Assembly (NCBI RefSeq): GCF_013415125.1
Contig: NZ_JACCDE010000033.1
Location: 1-58,090, forward strand
Reading direction: 5' to 3'
Length of the DNA: 58,090 bases
DNA from: Vreelandella glaciei
GTDB taxonomy: Bacteria > Pseudomonadota > Gammaproteobacteria > Pseudomonadales > Halomonadaceae
The notes below the pieces were generated by a model, which saw only the letters and a program-made list of their open reading frames with translations, was not told where the DNA came from and made no database searches. How positions within the stretch are numbered: position 1 is the first letter of the stretch; each line of letters begins with the position of its first letter. This document shows, piece by piece, positions 15,897 through 23,975 of the stretch. Both the position numbers and the translations under genes were made by a program.

Positions 15897-17036
15897 TTAC
15901 ACCACCACAAGGTTATCGCGGTGAATCAGCTCGTGGGCTTCCACGTAGCCAAGGATCGCTTCAATCTGATGGCTGGGCTGGCCTGCCAACTGGCGCGCTT
16001 CATCGGCGCCGTAGTTAACCAGACCCTTGGCCACTGAGGCGCCCTGCTCATCCACACACACCACCATATCACCGCGCTTAAAGCTGCCCTGCACATTGCG
16101 CACGCCAACCGCCAATAGGCTAGAGCCTTGATTGCGCAGTACTTTCACCGCACCGGCGTCCAGCACCAGCGTGCCGCGCACCTGCAATTGCCCCGCCAAC
16201 CAACGTTTGCGTGCCGCCATAGGCACTTGATCCGGGCGCAACAGCGTGCCTAACGACTCGCCCGCCATAATCCGATTGATAACATCAGGCTGACGTCCAC
16301 TGGCAATCACCGTGACCGCCCCAGAGCGCGCCGCTAACTGCGCCGCGCGCACTTTGGTGGTCATACCGCCCCGCCCCAGCGCCCCCCCGCTGCCTGCCAT
16401 AGCGGCTAGGCGTGGATCGTCCGCGCGCCCTTCGGCAATCATCTGGGCGTTGGGGTTGTGGCGCGGGTCGGCGTCAAACAGGCCTTCCTGGTCGGTCAAT
16501 AGCAGCAGCGCGTCCGCTTCCAGCAGATTGGCGACCAGCGCCCCTAGCGTATCGTTATCGCCGAAGCGGATCTCGTCGGTTACGACGGTGTCGTTTTCAT
16601 TGATTACCGGCACCACGCGCATCTCTACTAACGTGCGTAGCGCAGAGAGCGCATTCAGGTAGCGCTTGCGGTTAGAAAGATCGTCGTGGGTAAGCAGGAT
16701 TTGCGCGGTGAGCATGCTGTGGCGGGCAAAGTGTTGTTCATAACACTGGGTCAGACCATTCTGGCCTACGGCAGCGGCCGCCTGAAGCTCATGCACAGCG
16801 CTGGGGCGCACTTGCCAGCCCAGCCGCACCATGCCCGCCGCCACCGCGCCAGAAGAGACCAGCACTACCTCTATCCCCTGCTGATGCAGGGCGGCAATTT
16901 GATCAACCCAGCCGCCAATAGCGGCTTCGTCCAGGCCACGGCCATCGTTAGTGAGTAGCGCACTGCCAATCTTCACCACGACCCGCCGCGCGCGGCTCAG
17001 CGCGCTTCGCCCTAGGATTTGCTCGTTACTTTCCAT
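15897..17036 (-). CDS. proB: Glutamate 5-kinase
   Basis: A 379-residue enzyme that phosphorylates glutamate to gamma-glutamyl phosphate, the first step of proline synthesis. The amino-acid kinase domain (about 15-270) shows VVVKIGSALLTN, SSGAVAAGM, INENDTVV, FGDNDTLGALVA and GRGGMTTKVRAA. A C-terminal PUA domain (about 290-370) includes VLDAGAVKVL and SLLAVGV. This is the normal proteobacterial length. The product also feeds osmoprotectant proline in halophiles. It lies 28 bp after obgE on the same strand, a conserved gammaproteobacterial pairing. Confidence 0.96.
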   Translation of the reverse strand: MESNEQILGRSALSRARRVVVKIGSALLTNDGRGLDEAAIGGWVDQIAALHQQGIEVVLVSSGAVAAGMVRLGWQVRPSAVHELQAAAAVGQNGLTQCYEQHFARHSMLTAQILLTHDDLSNRKRYLNALSALRTLVEMRVVPVINENDTVVTDEIRFGDNDTLGALVANLLEADALLLLTDQEGLFDADPRHNPNAQMIAEGRADDPRLAAMAGSGGALGRGGMTTKVRAAQLAARSGAVTVIASGRQPDVINRIMAGESLGTLLRPDQVPMAARKRWLAGQLQVRGTLVLDAGAVKVLRNQGSSLLAVGVRNVQGSFKRGDMVVCVDEQGASVAKGLVNYGADEARQLAGQPSHQIEAILGYVEAHELIHRDNLVVV

Positions 17037-17064
17037 GCCACCCCACCTTCACCAGGCACTGACA

Positions 17065-18252
17065 CTAAGGCGCGTACTCGACTTCAACATCGTAATCATC
17101 GTCGTCGAAGTCTTCGTCATCTTCATCATCACGCTTACGGCGACGCCCCAAACGATCCTCGGTACGCGCGACCGACTCTTCTTCCATGCGGCGGCGCATT
17201 TCCTGCTCGCGGGCCAGCGCTTCTTCATCTTCATTCTCAAGACGACGCTGCTCGGTCAACCAGCGGTAGGCTGCCTGAACCAGCTTATCGGTGCCGTCGC
17301 TGCTGATCGCCGAAATGCGGAACACCGGGCCTTCCCAGTTGAGCGCCTGGATAATCTTCTGAGCGCGCTCTTCACGCTCCTCTTCCGGCAGCAGGTCAAA
17401 CTTGTTCAGCACCAGCCAGCGTGGACGCTCGGAAAGCGCCGGCGAGAATTGCCCCAGCTCGTGAACAATGGCCTTGGCAGCCTCGACCGGATCAGACTCG
17501 TCAAACGGCGCCACATCGACCACGTGAAACAGCAGCCGCGTGCGCGTCAGGTGCTTCAAGAAGCGTAGCCCTAACCCTGCGCCCTCAGAGGCGCCTTCAA
17601 TCAAGCCGGGTACATCGGCCATCACGAAGTGCTCGTGCATGCCCAGTTTCACCACGCCCAAGTTGGGCACCAAGGTAGTGAACGGGTAGTTGGCGACTTT
17701 AGGCTTGGCAGCCGACACTGAGCGAATCAGCGTTGATTTGCCCGCGTTGGGCATGCCCAGCAAGCCAACATCGGCCATCACTTTCATTTCTAGGCGCAGG
17801 TTGCGGCGATCGCCATCGGTGCCAGTGGTGGTACGGCGGGGCGCGCGGTTGGTCGAGGACTTAAAGTGGATGTTACCCAATCCACGCCGACCACCTTCGC
17901 CCACCAATACCACTTGACCGATTTCAGTCACATCAGCGATGACTTCCAAAGTATCTTCGTCAATGACCGTGGTACCCACCGGCACTTTGACGTGCAGGTC
18001 CTCACCAGCCTTGCCGCTCATTTGACGGCCCATGCCGCCCTGACCGTTTTGCGCTTTATAGAAGCGCTGGAATTTAAAATCGATCAGGGTATTAAGCGCA
18101 TCGTCACCAATCAGGTAAACGCTGCCGCCATGACCGCCATCACCCCCATCGGGGCCGCCCCTGGGCACATATTTTTCGCGGCGAAAGCTCAGACAGCCAT
18201 TGCCGCCTTTGCCCGCCTCAACAATAATCGAGGCTTCATCGACGAACTGCAT
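17065..18252 (-). CDS. obgE: Obg-family GTPase, ribosome assembly and stress control
   Basis: A 395-residue GTPase. It starts with the glycine-rich Obg fold (about 1-158: AGKGGNGCLSFRREK, GGPDGGDGGHGGSVYL). The G domain (about 160-340) has G1 GMPNAGKST, G3 DVPGLIEGA, G4 NKFD and G5 SAIS. The C-terminal tail (about 345-395) is highly charged and ends in runs of Asp and Glu. It binds the 50S subunit and links GTP/ppGpp state to growth. GGGAG precedes the ATG. A bidirectional-looking terminator separates it from rpmA, so it may use its own promoter. Confidence 0.96.
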   Translation of the reverse strand: MQFVDEASIIVEAGKGGNGCLSFRREKYVPRGGPDGGDGGHGGSVYLIGDDALNTLIDFKFQRFYKAQNGQGGMGRQMSGKAGEDLHVKVPVGTTVIDEDTLEVIADVTEIGQVVLVGEGGRRGLGNIHFKSSTNRAPRRTTTGTDGDRRNLRLEMKVMADVGLLGMPNAGKSTLIRSVSAAKPKVANYPFTTLVPNLGVVKLGMHEHFVMADVPGLIEGASEGAGLGLRFLKHLTRTRLLFHVVDVAPFDESDPVEAAKAIVHELGQFSPALSERPRWLVLNKFDLLPEEEREERAQKIIQALNWEGPVFRISAISSDGTDKLVQAAYRWLTEQRRLENEDEEALAREQEMRRRMEEESVARTEDRLGRRRKRDDEDDEDFDDDDYDVEVEYAP

Positions 18253-18373
18253 TGGATTCTCCCGGCCGCTTCCGCCGCCCTAATATGTACTACTGTTTTC
18301 CCAACTCTTTATTGCCACCAGCATAATGATAAATACATCGTGGTAAAGCGTATTGGAAAAGAGATTTAACCGA

Positions 18374-18405
18374 CAAAAAAGCCCCGCCATAGCGGGGCCT
18401 TTTTT
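18374..18405 (-). terminator. Intrinsic terminator after rpmA
   Basis: GCCCCGC (18381-18387) pairs with GCGGGGC (18392-18398) around a 4-nt loop, with six A residues on one side and a T-run on the other. It can work in both directions. On the minus strand it ends the rplU-rpmA transcript before obgE. Confidence 0.85.
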
Positions 18406-18434
18406 CTCGCAAGCGCGAGCATAGCACTAGCCGT

Positions 18435-18692
18435 TTAGGCAGAAACGATGCTAACGAACTTACGGTTTTTCGGGCCTTTGGTCTCAAACTTCACAAAACC
18501 GTCGCTCAGCGCGAACAGTGTGTGGTCACGACCTAGGCCGACGCCTGTGCCCGCGTGGAAACGCGTGCCGCGCTGACGCACGATGATGTTACCCGCAGTT
18601 GCCGCTTGGCCACCGAAGAGTTTTACACCTAACCGTTTGGACTCGGAATCGCGACCGTTACGCGTGGAGCCGGCTGCCTTTTTATGTGCCAT
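18435..18692 (-). CDS. rpmA: 50S ribosomal protein L27
   Basis: An 85-residue ribosomal protein. The N-terminus MAHKKAAGSTRNGRDSES and the blocks QRGTRFHAG and GRDHTLFAL are the invariant L27 sequence; the N-terminal tail reaches the peptidyl-transferase centre. A strong AGGAGG precedes the ATG. It is encoded 29 bp after rplU, as in most bacteria. Confidence 0.98.
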   Translation of the reverse strand: MAHKKAAGSTRNGRDSESKRLGVKLFGGQAATAGNIIVRQRGTRFHAGTGVGLGRDHTLFALSDGFVKFETKGPKNRKFVSIVSA

Positions 18693-18721
18693 TGCAAAAT
18701 CCTCCTAAGGGAATTGACCGC

Positions 18722-19033
18722 TTACGCAGAAATTCCGGTAATTTTGACTTCAGTGAACCACTGGCGGTGGCCCTGACGCTTCATGCTGTGCTTACGACGA
18801 CGGAACTTGATGATGGTCACTTTATCGCCACGGCCGTGGGAAACCACTTCGGCAGAGACTTTAGCACCACTAAGCATCGGCGCACCGATGTTGAAGTCAT
18901 CGCCGTCTGCAACCATCAGCACTTCGTCAAACTCGATCGTTTCGCCGGTGGCGACTTCGATTTTCTCGAGTTTGAGCGTTTGACCTTCTTGAACACGGTA
19001 CTGTTTGCCACCGCTTTTAATAATTGCGTACAT
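18722..19033 (-). CDS. rplU: 50S ribosomal protein L21
   Basis: A 103-residue ribosomal protein beginning MYAIIKSGGKQYRVQEGQ, with the typical C-terminal KFRRRKHSMKRQGHRQ. It binds 23S rRNA. It is the first gene of the rplU-rpmA pair. Its promoter lies about 130 bp upstream, leaving a leader of roughly 120 nt in which I see only small hairpins. Confidence 0.98.
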   Translation of the reverse strand: MYAIIKSGGKQYRVQEGQTLKLEKIEVATGETIEFDEVLMVADGDDFNIGAPMLSGAKVSAEVVSHGRGDKVTIIKFRRRKHSMKRQGHRQWFTEVKITGISA

Positions 19034-19160
19034 GTCGCTCTCCGGACTTGTCGTTAATGCCGCTTTCGGCAGCGCTCATCGCCTTACGCTCTTATCGACC
19101 TGCTGCGAGTGGCGCCCCTTTTGGAGCCATCTGACAGGGAGCATGATGAGTGGGTCGCGG

Positions 19161-19189
19161 ATTATAACGACTATCTATGCTTACCACAA
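19161..19189 (-). promoter_or_regulatory. Sigma-70 promoter of rplU-rpmA
   Basis: On the minus strand TTGTGG (19184-19189) and a perfect TATAAT (19161-19166) are separated by 17 bp. The bases after the -10 are GC-rich (CCGCGACCC), a discriminator type often linked to stringent control of ribosomal genes. The rest of the 327-bp gap to ispB holds the rplU leader and, presumably, a weak ispB promoter. Confidence 0.75.
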
Positions 19190-19360
19190 GACCACAGGCC
19201 GTTGTCAATTGCCAAGCCCGTTAACAACTAAAGTGTAACCGTCGCTCGTATCTTGACGCCCAACAGGCAGCCCCATAGCATGACCCCAACACATGACCAC
19301 ATCTACACCACAACTACGGGCGGCACTTACCGCCTCCATCTGCCGCGATGAACGGATTCC

Positions 19361-20365
19361 ATGACCGCCAACGTCTCCTCAGCCCAGCCCGTCAGCCCAA
19401 CGCCTTCACCGCTGCACGCCGTGGTGGCCGATGACTTCGCCGCCGTCAACCGCACAATTGTCGAGCAGCTCAATTCCAAGGTACCGCTGGTTGAAACCAT
19501 CGGTCAGTACATTACCGAAAGCGGTGGCAAACGTTTGCGCCCTTTATTGGCGCTACTGGCCGCCCGCTCGCTCGACTACACCGGCGACAAGCATATACCG
19601 CTAGCCACGCTGATTGAGTTTATGCACACCTCCACGCTGCTGCACGATGACGTGGTGGACGAATCGCATATGCGCCGCGGCAAGAAAACCGCCAACGATG
19701 CCTGGGGCAATGCACCATCGGTATTGGTTGGTGACTTTCTCTATGCCCGCTCGTTTCAAATGATGGTTGATGTCGGCTCGATGCGCATCATGGCAATTCT
19801 TTCCGGCGCCACCTGCATCATCGCCGAAGGCGAAGTGCTGCAGTTGACCAATATCGGCAACCCCAGCATCTCAGAAGAGGATTACTTCGAGACCATTTTG
19901 GGTAAAACCGCCATGCTGTTTGAAGCGGCTTCCCACAGCGGTGCGGTGCTGGCAGAAGCAACGCCGGAGCAAGAGCAAGCACTCCAGTATTATGGCCGCT
20001 ACCTGGGTCTCGCCTTCCAACTGATTGACGACCTGCTGGACTACCAGGGCGACGCCGATGCCATGGGCAAAAACGTTGGCGACGATCTAGCCGAAGGCAA
20101 GCCGACGTTGCCGCTGATCCACGCTATGGAGCAAGGCACGCCGGAACAGGCCAAGCTGATTCGCCAGGTGATTCGCGATGGCGGGCTTGAGCAACTCGAC
20201 GCCGTGCTGGAAATTATTCACGCCACCGGCGCACTCGACTACACCCGCCAGCGTGCCGAAGAGATGGCCGATAAAGCCCTGCAGCAACTGGACGCCCTGC
20301 CGCCCAGCGCCTACCGTGATAGCATGGCCCAGTTGGCCCGCTTAGCGGTTGATCGCCAAGCATAA
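19361..20365 (+). CDS. ispB: Octaprenyl/nonaprenyl diphosphate synthase
   Basis: A 334-residue trans-polyprenyl synthase that builds the side chain of ubiquinone from IPP. The first aspartate-rich motif is LLHDDVVDESHMRRG and the second is LIDDLLDYQGD; GGKRLRP, KTAMLFEAA and GEVLQL are also conserved. It aligns throughout with E. coli IspB but has a longer, variable N-terminus. The product length (C40 or C45) cannot be read from the sequence; Halomonas species usually carry Q-9. It is divergent from rplU, the standard arrangement. Confidence 0.93.
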   Translation: MTANVSSAQPVSPTPSPLHAVVADDFAAVNRTIVEQLNSKVPLVETIGQYITESGGKRLRPLLALLAARSLDYTGDKHIPLATLIEFMHTSTLLHDDVVDESHMRRGKKTANDAWGNAPSVLVGDFLYARSFQMMVDVGSMRIMAILSGATCIIAEGEVLQLTNIGNPSISEEDYFETILGKTAMLFEAASHSGAVLAEATPEQEQALQYYGRYLGLAFQLIDDLLDYQGDADAMGKNVGDDLAEGKPTLPLIHAMEQGTPEQAKLIRQVIRDGGLEQLDAVLEIIHATGALDYTRQRAEEMADKALQQLDALPPSAYRDSMAQLARLAVDRQA

Positions 20366-20392
20366 AAATTGCTAGATCACACCGCCGAAGAC

Positions 20393-20421
20393 TTGAAAAA
20401 AAACGTCTGGCTAAGTATGAT
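20393..20421 (+). promoter_or_regulatory. Sigma-70 promoter of the tRNA-Pro gene
   Basis: TTGAAA (20393-20398) and TATGAT (20416-20421) are spaced by 17 bp and lie about 45 bp upstream of the mature tRNA 5' end, which gives a short leader for RNase P removal. Confidence 0.75.
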
Positions 20422-20465
20422 CCATTTCCGTTGTTGAGCGCAGATAAGCTCTTCTCAACAATTTT

Positions 20466-20542
20466 CGGAATATAGCTCAGCTTGGTAGAGCGCTGCCTTC
20501 GGGAGGCAGAGGTCGTAGGTTCGAATCCTGCTATTCCGACCA
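20466..20542 (+). tRNA. tRNA-Pro (anticodon CGG)
   Basis: A 77-nt cloverleaf. Acceptor arm CGGAATA pairs with TATTCCG, followed by A and an encoded CCA. The anticodon stem CTGCC/GGCAG encloses the loop TTCGGGA, which gives anticodon CGG reading CCG proline codons. The T arm contains GTTCGAATC. It stands alone with its own promoter and terminator. Confidence 0.96.
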
Positions 20543-20551
20543 AAATTCCAG

Positions 20552-20596
20552 AAAAAAACGGCCACTTAGCTAACACAGCAAGTGGCCGTTTTTTGT
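20552..20596 (+). terminator. Intrinsic terminator of tRNA-Pro
   Basis: AAAACGGCCACTT pairs with AAGTGGCCGTTTT across a 12-nt loop and is followed by further T residues, just after the CCA end. Confidence 0.9.
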
Positions 20597-20723
20597 TGGC
20601 AGTGGCTCTAGGTTCCATATAGGTAGCACGCGCAAAACTAAAGACTGCTAAATATGTTTGAATTCAGATCTCAAGCGCACTGATAAATAGCGCAGCATGC
20701 TAACCCAGGTAGTCAATAAAGTA

Positions 20724-21593
20724 TTATTCGTCGTCACCAGCCGCTATCCACCCATCAATCAAGTCACGATTCTCATCGATCCAAGTCTGGGCACCTTCTA
20801 CTGGGTCACCGGCTTGCTCGATTTCGGCCATCAGGCCACCCAATGTATCGTCGTCCATGTACCAATCATTGAGCACGGACGTTAGCCAGGGATCATCATC
20901 ACCGAAACCTTTGCGCGAGAACCAGTGAATATCGTCACTTTCGCCATAAACGCCCTCAGGATCTTCCAGATACTTGAGGTCGTACTCAGCAAAGGCCCAA
21001 TGCGGGCTCCACAGTGTCACGACGATCGGCTCTTCGCGTTGATAAGCATCATCTAGCGCCGCCATCATCGCTGGCCCAGAGCTATTGATTTGCTTAAGTG
21101 GCAGTTCGTACACGTCTATCGCATCGTCGGTAGAACCTGCAATTGCCGAACCTGAGTCGATACCAAGAATAGCCGGGCTACCCTGGTATTCATAAGCCTC
21201 GGCGTTTTCGCCAAGCTCAGGGATGGTGTCGATATCCACGTAGCTCGGCACCACCAGGCCCAGCCCAGTGCCTTCGTACCAAACATCGTGCACATCGATC
21301 GCATCCCTGTGAGGCTCAAGGAAAGAGGCGTCAGTGGTAGGTAACCAGATCTCCAGGGAGAGATCGAAGTCCTCGTTTGCTAAACCACTGTAAAGCACAC
21401 TCTTGCCGACATCGGAAAGTTCAATGTCGTAGCCATGCTCTTCTTCAAGGATGATCTTCCACATGTTGGCAACTGCAATGTTTTCGGCCCAATTATTGGT
21501 ACCGATCACCAATGACTTGTGATTGTCCGCCTGAACGGCAGTTGTCGTTGCGAGCAGCCCTACCACCAAAAACGATGATGAGATTTTATTCAT
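20724..21593 (-). CDS. Glycine-betaine/choline-type ABC substrate-binding protein (orphan)
   Basis: A 289-residue secreted binding protein with a signal peptide (about 1-22, ending AVQA) and an OpuAC/ProX-type fold: VIGTNNWAENIAVANMWKII, DLSLEIWLPT, VVTLWSPHWAFAEYDLKYLEDP. Trp residues in WAEN and SPHWAF are those that box quaternary ammonium groups in this family. It is strongly acidic. No permease or ATPase gene is adjacent, so it must use a complex encoded elsewhere. It lies 120 bp after the M24 gene on the same strand, so its ligand is probably the substrate of that cluster: a betaine or similar small zwitterion (inferred). AGGGAG precedes the ATG. Confidence 0.82.
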   Translation of the reverse strand: MNKISSSFLVVGLLATTTAVQADNHKSLVIGTNNWAENIAVANMWKIILEEEHGYDIELSDVGKSVLYSGLANEDFDLSLEIWLPTTDASFLEPHRDAIDVHDVWYEGTGLGLVVPSYVDIDTIPELGENAEAYEYQGSPAILGIDSGSAIAGSTDDAIDVYELPLKQINSSGPAMMAALDDAYQREEPIVVTLWSPHWAFAEYDLKYLEDPEGVYGESDDIHWFSRKGFGDDDPWLTSVLNDWYMDDDTLGGLMAEIEQAGDPVEGAQTWIDENRDLIDGWIAAGDDE

Positions 21594-21713
21594 ATTAAGC
21601 TCCCTTCTAATAATTTAGCCATGCTAAAAAGTCAATCGTAGCAGGTTATTACCGAATAACGATCGACATTACTGAATAGCTATCATGAGAAAAAAGAATG
21701 CAATACCATTTCA

Positions 21714-22967
21714 CTAGGTATATCCCAGCAACCTGGAATCGAAGGGGTAATCAGACAGTAACTCCACTTTTCCGTCGTCGCGTACGTAGAGCTGCTCCTC
21801 AAGCTTGACGCCCTCACCACCCTTTTCGTGGCCGATAAAACTCTCCACGCAAAGCGTCATTCCCGGCTCAATAATTCCGTCGTAGCCCTTGTCGTCGATA
21901 TCCTCACGATGAACGATGTAGGGATACTCGCCATTCATGCCAACGCCATGCGCCAAAGCGAAGTAACGGCGCGCCTTGTAGGCTTCTGGAAGCTGCCAGG
22001 CACGCTCGGCGTATTCCTTGAAACTGATGCCGGGCCGGATGTTTTGCATATTGGTGCGTATCTGTTCATAAGCCATGGCGTAGAGATCCTTCTGCGCCTG
22101 GCTTGGCTGGCCATCACCACACAGGAAAGTGCGAGAGAAGTCGGCATAATAGCCGTAGCGTCCAACCACGTCGGTATCCAGCGCCACCAGTTCGCCATCC
22201 TGGATGATTCGGTCTGAACACTCCTGGAACCATGGATTAGTACGCGGTCCCGAGTTCATCAATCGCGTCTCGACAAAGTCAGCGTCGGTTTCGATGATGT
22301 GCTGGTGCAGCCGTGACCAAACAGCGTTCTCGCTCATGCCCGGTTTGATCGCCATTTCGAGCTTATGTACACCCTCTTCTACTGCGCGCAGAGACGAACG
22401 GATCATTTTGATCTCATTGGGCACCTTGATGGCACGAGCCAACTCCAGAGGCGCCTGTGCATCCAATACCTCGAAGCCATTCCTCTGCAGCATGAAGGCC
22501 GCTTCCGGCGTGGCGCTTTCAATGCCGATACGCTGACCGCCGCCACATTGACGAACGAGGTCGGTGATCTCATCCGCCCAGGCGCGGGTTACCGCCTCGG
22601 TGTTCTTCTCATTGAAATAATAAGAAATTGCCTTGGCTGGGCGGATCTCATCCACCGTTGGCAGGTGCTTGGCTAAGTGCTCGCAGCCGGAAAACTCGAA
22701 CAACACCACTGGCCCTTCGGCGGGGACGAACGCATAGCGCGCCGGATTGCGCGAGCTGTAGACCTGCATGTTGCGCGACCCTGTGGCATAACGTACGTGT
22801 GCCGGATCGAAGAGCACGACCGCGGCCAGGTCACGTTTGACGAGCTCATGCCGAACACGGCCAAGACGGTCGAGTAGTACCTGTTCAATCTCGGCGTGCG
22901 TCGGCTCGCAATCGCTAGGCGCATGGGTCGGCGGAAGAATGCCGAGGGTATCGAGATCCATCTTCAT
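21714..22967 (-). CDS. M24 (pita-bread) hydrolase/lyase, DddP-like
   Basis: A 417-residue enzyme of the M24 family (creatinase/prolidase fold): N-terminal creatinase-like domain (about 30-175) and catalytic domain (about 180-410). The six metal ligands expected of DddP-type proteins are present: Asp 264, Asp 266, Asp 276, His 340, Glu 375, Glu 390. The blocks NSGPRTNPWFQEC and YPFDSRLLGY closely resemble the DMSP lyase DddP. However, the residue matching the catalytic Asp of DddP (HGVGLCDEWP) is Gly 346 here (HGVGMNGEYP), so DMSP cleavage is doubtful. It probably cleaves a C-N, C-O or peptide bond in another small substrate. GAGGAGAG precedes the ATG. It lies between the oxygenase and the betaine-type binding protein genes. 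Confidence 0.78.
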   Translation of the reverse strand: MKMDLDTLGILPPTHAPSDCEPTHAEIEQVLLDRLGRVRHELVKRDLAAVVLFDPAHVRYATGSRNMQVYSSRNPARYAFVPAEGPVVLFEFSGCEHLAKHLPTVDEIRPAKAISYYFNEKNTEAVTRAWADEITDLVRQCGGGQRIGIESATPEAAFMLQRNGFEVLDAQAPLELARAIKVPNEIKMIRSSLRAVEEGVHKLEMAIKPGMSENAVWSRLHQHIIETDADFVETRLMNSGPRTNPWFQECSDRIIQDGELVALDTDVVGRYGYYADFSRTFLCGDGQPSQAQKDLYAMAYEQIRTNMQNIRPGISFKEYAERAWQLPEAYKARRYFALAHGVGMNGEYPYIVHREDIDDKGYDGIIEPGMTLCVESFIGHEKGGEGVKLEEQLYVRDDGKVELLSDYPFDSRLLGYT

Positions 22968-22980
22968 GGTCTCTCCTCAT

Positions 22981-23012
22981 TCAGTAAAGGTATCGGTCAG
23001 TAAAGGTATCGG
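22981..23012. repeat. 16-bp tandem duplication between the oxygenase and M24 genes
   Basis: TCAGTAAAGGTATCGG occurs twice head to tail (22981-22996 and 22997-23012) in the 54-bp spacer. It looks like a recent slippage or duplication and changes the spacing between the two coding regions. Confidence 0.9.
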
Positions 23013-23021
23013 GAGGGATGC

Positions 23022-23912
23022 TCAGTCGATCAGGCCGTCATTGCGCTCGGCATCACTGGCTTCTGCCTGGATATGCTGTTCGGCGACACGCCCGTACAGT
23101 TGGCGTGTGCGTTCCAGCTTGCCGACCACGCCGGGCTGCTGCGAGTAGGCGAAAATAGCCGTCAGTCGTGGCGTATCACCTTGCACTTCCGAGACGCGGT
23201 GCAGACTGAAGCGCCCTTTGAAAAGCTGTAAATCACCCGGACGCAGATCCAGACGCTTTATCGGTGTTGCGTCATCCTCACGAATCACTGCGCTGACACC
23301 GGCATAGTTTTCGTCCTGCGGTGTACGAATACCCGGGCAATACTCGAAAACGCCGCCCGCCTCGGGCTGCTGCGTCATCATGGTGACGATGAATTCGTTG
23401 GTGTCGTAGTGCCACGGCTGCTGAGTACCATCGGGCAGTACGTTGAGCACGAGACCAGCGAAAGGGTCGGCGTATTCATAAATTTTCTCTTCGCCAAGGC
23501 AGCGCGCCACTAGCGACTTCATTGCCTTGGAGACATAGAGCCTATGAATCAGGCTATCCGCCGTGATCATGTCCCGGGTGACGAAACCGCTGGTACGTGT
23601 CATGAATATCCGACGCGGATCATCATCCGATAGCGAGGGGTCATCAGCCGTAAAGTAGGCGTTGACCTGGCGCGTGTTGAAGAAACTTTTCTCGGCCATG
23701 CACGCACTCTCTGTCCGCGCCTGTTCAAGTACGCTCGGATGCAGAAAGCCGCGAAGCACGGCACAGCCCTCGCGGTCAAGATCACGCCGGGCAGACTCAA
23801 TGACCTCAACCAGCGACGGACTATTGGGGTCATCAAGTGGATAACGTCGGGTATCGACGAAGGCAGACAGATCCAGGCGCTCGGCATCCGCCAACTGATC
23901 AGCGTTCAGCAT
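23022..23912 (-). CDS. 2-oxoglutarate/Fe(II) oxygenase (HalD/BesD-like fold, hydroxylase-type)
   Basis: A 296-residue non-haem iron enzyme. The facial triad is His 168, Asp 170 (QPWHYDTNEF) and His 238 (FSLHRV), with Arg 249 (TPRLTAIF) to hold 2-oxoglutarate. The blocks EAGGVFEYCPGIR and RPGDLQLFKGR resemble the HalD/BesD group, but those halogenases replace the Asp with Gly or Ala; the Asp is kept here, so hydroxylation or oxidative cleavage is expected. The start at 23912 has GGAGG 8 bases upstream; the longer frame runs into the LysR gene start. It is the first gene of the oxygenase-M24-binding protein operon, divergent from a LysR regulator. Confidence 0.78.
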   Translation of the reverse strand: MLNADQLADAERLDLSAFVDTRRYPLDDPNSPSLVEVIESARRDLDREGCAVLRGFLHPSVLEQARTESACMAEKSFFNTRQVNAYFTADDPSLSDDDPRRIFMTRTSGFVTRDMITADSLIHRLYVSKAMKSLVARCLGEEKIYEYADPFAGLVLNVLPDGTQQPWHYDTNEFIVTMMTQQPEAGGVFEYCPGIRTPQDENYAGVSAVIREDDATPIKRLDLRPGDLQLFKGRFSLHRVSEVQGDTPRLTAIFAYSQQPGVVGKLERTRQLYGRVAEQHIQAEASDAERNDGLID

Positions 23913-23975
23913 TGCATTATCCTCCAGCAGTAAAACAGGAACCGGGCTTGGCACCCCGGCGTATCTGGAGGCATA

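Noticed and set aside
19034..19160. Autoregulatory L21 leader RNA
   Set aside because: The leader is about 120 nt, but I see only small hairpins and no recognisable structured motif.
21714..22967. DMSP lyase DddP
   Set aside because: Similarity is strong, but the catalytic Asp is Gly and no other DMSP gene is certain, so I kept a DddP-like label only.
23022..23912. Amino-acid halogenase
   Set aside because: The HxD aspartate is retained; halogenases of this fold have Gly or Ala there.
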